DNA from: Planktotalea sp.
Lineage (GTDB): Bacteria; Pseudomonadota; Alphaproteobacteria; Rhodobacterales; Rhodobacteraceae
Assembly: GCA_024645145.1 (NCBI GenBank)
Contig: JAHEGL010000146.1
Coordinates: 1-5,700, forward strand
DNA: 5,700 bases
Direction of reading: 5' to 3'
Positions 1 to 5,365 of this stretch are shown in pieces (positions within the stretch are counted from its first letter, which is position 1; each line of letters opens with the position of its first letter). The notes under the pieces are model-generated. The model worked only from the letters and a program-made list of their open reading frames with translations, was not told the DNA's origin and did no database searches. A program made the translations under genes and the position numbers.

Positions 1-33
1 AGCAACAGTAGTGTCATACGGACGGCGGTTTAA
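1..33 (+). CDS. Possible 3' end of an upstream gene (partial)
   Basis: Reading frame 1 is open from the window edge and ends in TAA at 31-33, one base before the ATG at 35 of the large TRAP permease. The encoded tail is SNSSVIRTAV. A stop that close to the next ATG is what a tightly coupled operon would look like, and in TRAP operons the gene before dctM is very often dctQ. Ten residues are too few to identify a family, and the frame may simply be open by chance. The dctM frame is also open to the window edge, so this call and the dctM start depend on each other. Confidence 0.25.
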   Translation, partial: SNSSVIRTAV

Positions 34-34
34 C

Positions 35-1318
35 ATGTGGTTGATCCCGATTATATTTGTTCTACTGCTGATTAGTGGCACGGCCTTTGCCTATCTCATG
101 GGCGCAGTCTCTGTCCTGACCTTTGTCGCTGTCGACAAGACGCAGTTTCTCTCGATCTTACCCCAACGTATTTTTGCCCAGCTTGATGTTTTTGCTTTTA
201 TGGCGATGCCACTGTTTATCCTGACCGCTGAAATCATGAGCCGCGCAGGGGTGACCCGCAGCCTGATTGATTTTGCCATATCCATCGTGGGTCGCTTCAG
301 GGGCGGCTTGGGACATGTGAATATTCTGACCAGCGTATTTTTTGCAGGTATTTCTGGATCTGCAATTGCCGATAGCGCCGCCTTGTCGCGTACATTTGTA
401 CCGGAAATGAAGGCGCGTGGCTACGATCCATATTATGCGGGTGCTATTACGGCGGCATCTTCGATGATCGGACCAATCATCCCCCCTTCAATTATCATGA
501 TTATCTATGGCGGTTTGACGGGAGCCTCTGTCGCGGCTCTGTTTATCGCAGGCGTGATCCCTGGGCTGCTTCTTGCAGCAGGGCTAATGTTTTTAAACGC
601 AGCCATCGCGAAGATTAAAGGTCATCCGGGAGGAACTTCTGAGAATTTGCCGCGTTTTATGCCCAGCTTGCTCAATGCCGCTCCTGCTTTGTGCTTACCC
701 GTGGTGATACTCGGTTCGCTTGTCTTTGGATTGGCGACACCTACTGAAGGCTCTGCAATTGCTGTGTTTTTTGCGCTCATGGCTGGCCAGTTTTACAAGG
801 GTTTGAACTGGCGCATGATCTTTGACGCGGTTGAGGCCACCGCAAAAATGACTGGCACAATCTTTATCGTTCTTGCAGCAATTTCGGTGCTAGGCTACCT
901 GGCAGGACAATTGGGCTGGTCGCAGGCTTTGGCAACTTGGGTCGAGTCTTTCGGACTGACTGGGACAAAGTACCTATTCTTTCTCATCGGTGTCTTTCTT
1001 ATAGCGGGTATGTTCATGGATACGCCGGTGGCGTTGACCCTACTAATCCCTTTGTTTGCACCCCAAGCACTGGAGCAAGGCATAAGCCCGATCCACCTTG
1101 GCGTCGTGCTATGTTTCAACTTGTGTGTTGGTTTGATTACGCCTCCGCTGGGCAAATGCCTTGTGGTTGTATCAGCCCTAACAAATCTCAATTACTGGCG
1201 GCTGGCTTACGCTGTGTTGCCTTTCATTTTCGTTCAGGTGCTATTGTTGCTCGCGCTGGTCTATTGGCCCGCAATCAGTCTCACATTGCCACGCCTGTTC
1301 GGATTTTCTGTGAACTAG
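35..1318 (+). CDS. dctM: TRAP transporter large permease subunit (DctM type)
   Basis: This is the large membrane subunit of a tripartite ATP-independent periplasmic (TRAP) transporter. It forms the ion-coupled channel that takes substrate from the periplasmic binding protein. Starting at the ATG at 35 gives 427 residues, the usual DctM size. The protein is very hydrophobic, with about a dozen membrane segments. DctM-type motifs are visible: GISGSAIADSAAL (about residues 105-117), SMIGPIIPPS (143-152), LATPTEGSA (233-241), MDTPVALTLLIPLFAP (328-343) and GLITPPLG (366-373). The ATG at 35 is preferred over the in-frame GTG at 11 because the protein then begins directly with the first membrane helix, and because a frame-1 stop at 31-33 fits coupling to an upstream gene. 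The ribosome site is weak (ACGGCGG at 22-28). The binding-protein gene follows after 23 bases. The substrate cannot be told from this subunit. The family call is very secure; the start is less so. Confidence 0.95.
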   Translation: MWLIPIIFVLLLISGTAFAYLMGAVSVLTFVAVDKTQFLSILPQRIFAQLDVFAFMAMPLFILTAEIMSRAGVTRSLIDFAISIVGRFRGGLGHVNILTSVFFAGISGSAIADSAALSRTFVPEMKARGYDPYYAGAITAASSMIGPIIPPSIIMIIYGGLTGASVAALFIAGVIPGLLLAAGLMFLNAAIAKIKGHPGGTSENLPRFMPSLLNAAPALCLPVVILGSLVFGLATPTEGSAIAVFFALMAGQFYKGLNWRMIFDAVEATAKMTGTIFIVLAAISVLGYLAGQLGWSQALATWVESFGLTGTKYLFFLIGVFLIAGMFMDTPVALTLLIPLFAPQALEQGISPIHLGVVLCFNLCVGLITPPLGKCLVVVSALTNLNYWRLAYAVLPFIFVQVLLLLALVYWPAISLTLPRLFGFSVN

Positions 1319-1326
1319 CCAAACCT

Positions 1327-1334
1327 AAAGGAGG
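1327..1334 (+). promoter_or_regulatory. Strong ribosome binding site of dctP
   Basis: AAAGGAGG lies seven bases before the ATG at 1342 and is nearly a perfect Shine-Dalgarno sequence. It decides the dctP start: the same frame is open far upstream inside dctM, but only this ATG has a good ribosome site and is followed by a signal peptide. It is much stronger than the sites of its neighbours, which fits the need for an excess of binding protein over permease. Confidence 0.9.
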
Positions 1335-1341
1335 ACGACTA

Positions 1342-2316
1342 ATGAAACTCAAGGCACTCACACTAACGGCGCTACTCGCGATGGCCACATCTGCGTCAGC
1401 AGAGGTCAAAATTGCTCTTGACAGCAAACCGGATCTGGAAACGTCAGGCTCGTATAACTGGGCATTCGCTTTTGGCAATGCACTCAAAGAGGCAGGTATG
1501 GATGTGCGTGAAATGCCGCGCGGTTCAGTCGGTAATGAAGCGGAAAAATTTGATCAGGTTTCAACCGGTTTGCTTGAAGTCTCGCTCTCGGACGTGCGCG
1601 CAGTTGCGCAGGTTGATCCATTCATCTACGGCGTCCGCTTACCCTATATCTTTGCCAACATCGACCACATGGACCGGGCATTGGCCGCTGGAGATGTTTA
1701 TACGCGCGTCAATGAAAACCTAGCCGAGCAGGACGCGATCCTTTTGGCGCTCGCGCCGCTTGGCCCTGCGTCTGGCGTAATCACCACGACCCAAGCTGTG
1801 CGCTCGCCTGCAGATATGTCCGAGCTGCGTATGCGCGCATTGGATGATGCACAGATCGCGATGTATCAGGCGTGGGGATCCAGCGGTACGATCGTTCCGT
1901 GGGGCGAAGTGCCTGCAGGTCTGCAAACCGGCGTGATCGATGGTTACCTGAACTCGCCCTTCATCCCTGTGATGTTTGGACAAACTGACTTCGTGAAGAA
2001 CTTCGCCAATGCCGATGTGATCTGGCCGCTGCGCGCCGTGATCGTATCCAAAACGTGGTATGACGGCCTGTCTGATAACGATCGTGCCGCCGTGGATGCC
2101 GCCGTTGAAACAGCCGATGCGGCGACGCGTACATGGCTTGCCAAAGCGTCTGAGAATGGCCTGACTGCGCTGGAAGAAAAAGGCGTGACCGTCCAGCGCT
2201 TGACCGACGAGGAGCGCGCTGTCTTCCGTGAAGCCTCGTTGCCTGTGTACAACTCCGACCTGATGTCGGCCGAGGACACGGCTCTGTGGAAGAAACTCTC
2301 TGACGAGAACCGCTAA
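1342..2316 (+). CDS. dctP: TRAP transporter periplasmic substrate-binding protein (DctP type)
   Basis: This is the soluble periplasmic receptor of the TRAP transporter. It captures a small, usually carboxylate, ligand and delivers it to the permease. It has 324 residues, normal for the family. The N terminus is a classical Sec signal peptide: MKLK, a hydrophobic stretch, then a likely cleavage after ASA at residue 20. The mature protein shows the family pattern: a first lobe with GSVGNEAEKFDQVSTG (about 61-76), RLPYIF (99-104), then SPADMSELRMRALDD (155-169), where Arg165 (or Arg163) occupies the place of the conserved arginine that binds the ligand carboxylate. WGEVPAGLQTGVIDGYLNSP (187-206) is the usual hinge and pocket segment. 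The gene follows dctM by 23 bases and is followed by a strong hairpin. The ligand is unknown; the downstream dehydrogenase suggests a 2-hydroxy acid, and the decarboxylase remnant suggests malonate as an alternative. Both are inference. Confidence 0.93.
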   Translation: MKLKALTLTALLAMATSASAEVKIALDSKPDLETSGSYNWAFAFGNALKEAGMDVREMPRGSVGNEAEKFDQVSTGLLEVSLSDVRAVAQVDPFIYGVRLPYIFANIDHMDRALAAGDVYTRVNENLAEQDAILLALAPLGPASGVITTTQAVRSPADMSELRMRALDDAQIAMYQAWGSSGTIVPWGEVPAGLQTGVIDGYLNSPFIPVMFGQTDFVKNFANADVIWPLRAVIVSKTWYDGLSDNDRAAVDAAVETADAATRTWLAKASENGLTALEEKGVTVQRLTDEERAVFREASLPVYNSDLMSAEDTALWKKLSDENR

Positions 2317-2325
2317 ACTGATATG

Positions 2326-2350
2326 GGCGGGCCGCATGTCGTGGCCCGCC
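2326..2350 (+). terminator. dctP-dctQ intergenic hairpin (partial terminator or mRNA stabiliser)
   Basis: The arms at 2326-2335 and 2341-2350 pair over ten base pairs (GGCGGGCCGC with GTGGCCCGCC, including one G-U pair) around the five-base loop ATGTC. The following bases TCTTGCTT are only moderately T-rich, so this looks more like a leaky terminator or a barrier to 3' exonucleases than a full terminator. It begins ten bases after the dctP stop. In other TRAP operons a stem-loop between the binding-protein gene and the permease genes is known to keep the binding-protein message more abundant; the same role here is inferred. Confidence 0.75.
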
Positions 2351-2373
2351 TCTTGCTTAACCGGAGACGCCAG

Positions 2374-2901
2374 ATGCGACATTTCATCATCAGCACCAGT
2401 GATCGCCTGCACTTGATCATGCGCCGCGTGGCAGTGTTTGCAGTCTGTGTTATGTTCTTGACCGTCGTCGTGCAGATTATCGCGCGGTATGTCTTTTCTT
2501 CTCCGCCCGTCTGGACCGAAGATGTCGCCCGCTATGCGATGGTCTGGACCGGATTGCTGGGCGCGACCCTGTCCTTCAAGACACGCTTGGATGCTGTTCT
2601 GATGAACAGCGTCTTTCCAAAACGCCCGAACTACCTTGGTTATCTCGCGGACGCGATTCAAGGCGCGGCGGTGCTCATTTTTGTCTTGCCGGTGGTCTAT
2701 TTTTGCTTCATCGGCCTGCGGGGCGGTTTCGCAAAGGGTTACCTTGCGCGCCAATCGGGGCTGACAACTGATACGCTTGGGATACCAATGGTATGGATCT
2801 CAGTGGCCGTGCCCCTGTCCATGATCATCATTCTGATCCATCTTTTCGCTCGTTGGGCCGGAGATGACGTTTTGGATGAAACGGGCGCTCAGCTCGATTG
2901 A
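2374..2901 (+). CDS. dctQ: TRAP transporter small permease subunit (DctQ type)
   Basis: This is the small membrane subunit of a TRAP transporter, which partners with the large permease. It has 175 residues and four membrane segments at about 18-38, 54-70, 93-114 and 138-158. The diagnostic DctQ signature runs from VQIIARYVF (33-41) through PVWTEDVARYAMVW (45-58) to GLLGA (60-64), with the conserved W-x-E core. The ATG at 2374 is chosen because GGAG at 2363-2366 sits seven bases before it. The alternative in-frame ATG at 2323 has no ribosome site and would place the intergenic hairpin inside the coding region. The gene follows dctP, and after it comes a 99-base gap rather than the dctM gene that usually comes next. 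Whether it works with the dctM at 35 or with a partner elsewhere cannot be decided here. Confidence 0.92.
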   Translation: MRHFIISTSDRLHLIMRRVAVFAVCVMFLTVVVQIIARYVFSSPPVWTEDVARYAMVWTGLLGATLSFKTRLDAVLMNSVFPKRPNYLGYLADAIQGAAVLIFVLPVVYFCFIGLRGGFAKGYLARQSGLTTDTLGIPMVWISVAVPLSMIIILIHLFARWAGDDVLDETGAQLD

Positions 2902-2906
2902 ACGAT

Positions 2907-2937
2907 TTGACTAAATAAGAACTAGGGCAAGTTTAAA
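2907..2937 (+). promoter_or_regulatory. Weak candidate promoter after dctQ
   Basis: TTGACT at 2907-2912 resembles a -35 box and is followed after 19 bases by TTTAAA at 2932-2937, a poor -10 match with long spacing. It lies in the 99-base gap between dctQ and the decarboxylase-like gene, just upstream of a palindrome, so a separate start of transcription for the last two genes is possible. Read-through from the TRAP genes is equally possible. Confidence 0.2.
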
Positions 2938-2957
2938 GTGATTGTCTGGCGCCGTGT

Positions 2958-2970
2958 GGACCATTGGTCC
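2958..2970. promoter_or_regulatory. 13-bp palindrome, candidate operator
   Basis: GGACCA-T-TGGTCC is a perfect inverted repeat with 6-bp arms around one base, in the gap before the decarboxylase-like gene. Its size and symmetry suit a dimeric regulator. The centre is too tight for a stable RNA hairpin, so a DNA site is more likely than a terminator. It does not clearly match a GntR/FadR-type site that I can name, and only one copy was seen. Confidence 0.3.
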
Positions 2971-3000
2971 GAACTTGTCCCATTAAGAGGATCGGTCTTG

Positions 3001-3453
3001 ATGACGCAGCAGAGCTTTTTAAGCGAGATCCTTGCAAGGATCGCGGTGGCAGGTCGCAGATGGACACAAACAGTAGGAGATACCTCAGCCAGCCTGATGT
3101 CGCTATGTCATTCTTTGGTCCGTGACGTAAGCGAGGCTGAGGGGCTAAAGATATCGCGTCAGGTTCTCGACATTTACACTGCGGCAGGCGCCGCAGAGAA
3201 AGCGGCCTTTTTTTCCGCTGTCAGACGGGAATTCGGACCCAACGATACAGCGCTAAACGAGCGTGGCAAAAACGACCTACCGCAGGATGACTTCGCCACC
3301 AAGCTGGCTGCGCGCTTTTTGACCGAAGCCCAAAAGTCGTCGGGCTCCGCGGCAGACCCCGTGGCGCATTTCCATCTAGGCAACGGGGCCACTTTGTTGC
3401 ACGTTCATGCATGCGCCGATCAAAGCCCGCTTACAAAGCTGATCGAACATTAA
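3001..3453 (+). CDS. Core-deleted malonyl-CoA decarboxylase-like protein
   Basis: Malonyl-CoA decarboxylase converts malonyl-CoA to acetyl-CoA and CO2, and bacterial forms usually have over 400 residues. This one has 150. Residues about 33-80 (LCHSLV, GLKISRQVLDIY, EKAAFFSAVRREFGP) match the N-terminal helical domain. Residues about 101-142 (KLAARFL, DPVAHFHLGNGATLL, ADQSP) match the segment near the C terminus, where His125 corresponds to the catalytic histidine (His423 in the human enzyme). The central acetyltransferase-fold part with the catalytic serine is absent, and the usual tail after ADQSP is replaced by LTKLIEH. The frame is open without a stop. The ATG at 3001 is chosen because AGAGG lies at 2986-2990 and the family-like sequence starts soon after; the GTG at 2938 would add 21 unrelated residues. 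Decarboxylase activity is very unlikely. It is either a decaying pseudogene or a retained small helical protein. The dehydrogenase gene follows after 21 bases. Confidence 0.75.
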   Translation: MTQQSFLSEILARIAVAGRRWTQTVGDTSASLMSLCHSLVRDVSEAEGLKISRQVLDIYTAAGAAEKAAFFSAVRREFGPNDTALNERGKNDLPQDDFATKLAARFLTEAQKSSGSAADPVAHFHLGNGATLLHVHACADQSPLTKLIEH

Positions 3454-3474
3454 AAAGAGAAATTGGGAATTGTT

Positions 3475-4860
3475 ATGACACAGCATAATATAGCTTTGGC
3501 TATTGACGCCTTGAAAGACCTGCTAGGAGATCGTCTGTCCACTGGCGTATCCATCCGGGAAATCCACGGCAGGGATGAGGCCTATTCCGAACCGGCTTTG
3601 CCGGACGCAGTCGCGTTTCCGGAAAGCACCCAAGAGGTTTCGGCGATCGTAAAGATTTGCGCGCGGTATAAGGTGCCGGTTGTGCCGTTTGGTATAGGCA
3701 CATCACTGGAAGGTCACGTCATCCCAACCCATGGGGGGCTTAGTGTTGATACCAGCCGGATGAACAAGATTGTTGAAATACATGAAAGTGATCTGGACGC
3801 GGTTGTGCAGCCTGGGGTTTCACGCACACAGTTGAACGAAGAACTGCGCGCCACCGGGCTGATGTTCACCGTCGACCCTGGCGCCGATGCGACGCTTGGC
3901 GGAATGGCCGCAACGCGCGCGTCTGGAACCAACACTGTGCGCTATGGCACCATGCGCGAGAATGTCTTGGCGCTAGAGGTTGTGTTGCCCGACGGCACGG
4001 TGATCGAGACCGGATCGCGGGCGCGGAAATCCTCGGCCGGATATGATCTTACGCATCTCTTTGTTGGTTCAGAAGGCACACTTGGTATCATTACACGGCT
4101 GACGGTGCGCCTGTTCGGCCAACCAGAGACGACACTCGCCGCCACCTGCGGATTTGAAACGGTAGCCGCCGCCGTGAATAGCGTCATCATGGCCATCCAG
4201 ATGGGTATTCCAATGGCCAGGATCGAATTGCTGGATGAGGTCCAGATGAAAGGGATGAACATCTTCAATCCGGACCTGAATCTGTCAGAAAAACCCCATC
4301 TTTTCTTGGAATTTCATGGTTCAGACGCTAGCGTAAAGGAACAGGTGGAGCTTTTCGAAGGTGTGGGTGAGGAATTCGGCGCTTCGGACTTCGCGTGGGC
4401 AACAAAGGCTGAGGATCGCGCTCGCCTGTGGGCGGCGCGGCATAACGCCTATTACGCGGGGAAGTCACTTAGCAAAGGCTGCGAAAGCGTTGTCACTGAT
4501 TGCTGTGTTCCCATCTCGGAACTTGCGGACTGCATCGCTCGCACCAAGGAAATTATTGACGAGGCTGGTTTGATCGCTCCACTCGTTGGGCATGTTGGGG
4601 ACGGCAATTTCCATCTGCTGATTCTGTTTGACCCGAACGATCCCGAAGAACTGACAAAAGCCAAGCAGCTTGCATCTGACGTAAACCGAGTCGCATTGTC
4701 TTTTGGCGGAACAGTAACCGGCGAGCATGGCGTCGGCATGGGCAAGAAGAAATACATGGCCGAAGAGCACGGCGCTGCCTATGCGCTAATGGCAACTTTG
4801 AAGCGCGCGGTGGATCCGGATAATATCATGAACCCGGGAAAAACCGTCGACATCAACTGA
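3475..4860 (+). CDS. FAD-linked D-lactate / D-2-hydroxyacid dehydrogenase (LDHD/Dld type)
   Basis: This flavoprotein oxidises D-lactate or related D-2-hydroxy acids to 2-keto acids, normally passing electrons to quinone or cytochrome c. It has 461 residues, full length for the family. The N-terminal FAD-binding domain shows PDAVAFPESTQEVSAIV (43-59), the flavin loop PFGIGTSLEGH (71-81), DPGADATLGGMAAT (134-147), GTNTVRYGTMRENVL (151-165) and AGYDLTHLFVGSEGTLGIIT (188-207). The C-terminal substrate domain shows RLWAARHNAYYA (317-328), TDCCVPISEL (341-350), the metal/active-site motif HVGDGNFH (373-380), GEHGVGMGKKKYM (416-428) and NPGK (453-456). The pattern is closer to mitochondrial LDHD than to E. 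coli GlcD. No signal peptide is seen, so it is cytoplasmic or membrane-peripheral. The ATG at 3475 with GGGA six bases before it is preferred to the TTG at 3463. D-lactate is the best guess for substrate; glycolate, D-2-hydroxyglutarate or another hydroxy acid remains possible. Confidence 0.93.
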   Translation: MTQHNIALAIDALKDLLGDRLSTGVSIREIHGRDEAYSEPALPDAVAFPESTQEVSAIVKICARYKVPVVPFGIGTSLEGHVIPTHGGLSVDTSRMNKIVEIHESDLDAVVQPGVSRTQLNEELRATGLMFTVDPGADATLGGMAATRASGTNTVRYGTMRENVLALEVVLPDGTVIETGSRARKSSAGYDLTHLFVGSEGTLGIITRLTVRLFGQPETTLAATCGFETVAAAVNSVIMAIQMGIPMARIELLDEVQMKGMNIFNPDLNLSEKPHLFLEFHGSDASVKEQVELFEGVGEEFGASDFAWATKAEDRARLWAARHNAYYAGKSLSKGCESVVTDCCVPISELADCIARTKEIIDEAGLIAPLVGHVGDGNFHLLILFDPNDPEELTKAKQLASDVNRVALSFGGTVTGEHGVGMGKKKYMAEEHGAAYALMATLKRAVDPDNIMNPGKTVDIN

Positions 4861-5005
4861 CGCATCATAGGGAAAGTGGTTGGGTACTGTCATATTAAAC
4901 TCAGTTGAAGCGAGCAGGGTGTATTTGTAGCATCCGTAATGACAAAACACTCCCCATTCAGGTACTTTAAAACGAACCCTGAGATCATCCGCTTGGCTGT
5001 GATTT
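4861..5005. other. Gap between convergent genes
   Basis: This 145-base stretch separates the rightward dehydrogenase gene from the leftward HGG-motif gene. Convergent genes normally share a terminator, but I see no hairpin with a T-run, only short pairs such as AACTCAGTT. On the minus strand an ORF runs from an ATG just inside the end of the HGG gene (MAIRNHSQADDLRVRF...) and continues antisense into the last 75 bases of the dehydrogenase gene. It has no clear ribosome site or family resemblance and is not called as a gene. Confidence 0.4.
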
Positions 5006-5350
5006 CTAATCGCCATCAGGCATAAGCCCTGCATCTTCGAGCTGGCGTTCAAGCCGCTTTAGTTCCCCGAGAACAGGACGTCCGACCTTCGCCGCGTGGC
5101 GCTGGGCTGCTAGCTTGTCCTTAGTCTGCCGCCCGTGCTTGATATTAGCCGCTGAGATGCGCTGTAAGCCCTCTGACGTCCGAGCGCCTGTCGATAGACC
5201 ACCATGGAGTCCACAGCGACCATTGTGCTTGTAAGCGGCTCTTTGGCACTTGGTGCCCCGACGTGTCTTTGCGAGGCATCTAATGCCCGGCCAATTAGGT
5301 CCAAAACGGGTATGAATCCCGATAGTTACATTATCTTTTGTTAAGCGCAT
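5006..5350 (-). CDS. Small HGG-motif protein of unknown function
   Basis: This 114-residue basic protein has a recognisable pattern: RCLAKTRRGTKCQ (24-36), NGRCGLHGGLSTGART (43-58), then EGLQRISAANIKHGRQT (60-76) and a charged helical tail with ELKRLERQLEDAGL (96-109). Cys25, Cys35, Cys46 and His49 are spaced so that they could bind a metal, though this is inference. I recall proteins with the HGG-x-STG-x-RT pattern as short hypothetical proteins, frequent in alphaproteobacteria and often near prophage or mobile DNA; no function is established to my knowledge. The start at 5350 is chosen because AAAGGTGG (complement of 5355-5362) lies four bases before it; an upstream ATG at 5365 would add five residues. 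It is convergent with the dehydrogenase gene and is the only clear gene in the right-hand 840 bases. Confidence 0.7.
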   Translation of the reverse strand: MRLTKDNVTIGIHTRFGPNWPGIRCLAKTRRGTKCQRAAYKHNGRCGLHGGLSTGARTSEGLQRISAANIKHGRQTKDKLAAQRHAAKVGRPVLGELKRLERQLEDAGLMPDGD

Positions 5351-5354
5351 AATA

Positions 5355-5362
5355 CCACCTTT
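5355..5362 (-). promoter_or_regulatory. Ribosome binding site deciding the HGG-protein start
   Basis: On the minus strand AAAGGTGG, one base from the ideal AAAGGAGG, sits four bases before the ATG at 5350. The other candidate start at 5365 overlaps the region just before this site and has no comparable sequence upstream of it, so 5350 is the better start. Confidence 0.55.
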
Positions 5363-5365
5363 CAT

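Noticed and set aside
937..1341. Long N-terminal extension of the dctP frame overlapping dctM
   Set aside because: The region is the dctM gene in another frame. The ATG at 1342 has a near-perfect ribosome site and is followed by a signal peptide, which would be buried in a longer product.
1720..2754. 344-codon open frame on the minus strand across dctP and dctQ
   Set aside because: Its composition (many His, Arg, Gln) is typical of the antisense of GC-rich genes, it shows no family motif, and both genes opposite it are certain.
3179..3215. Hairpin (CTGCGGC/GCCGCAG) followed by a T-run inside the decarboxylase remnant
   Set aside because: The T-run starts more than ten bases after the stem and encodes the conserved EKAAFF stretch, so it is coding sequence rather than an intrinsic terminator.
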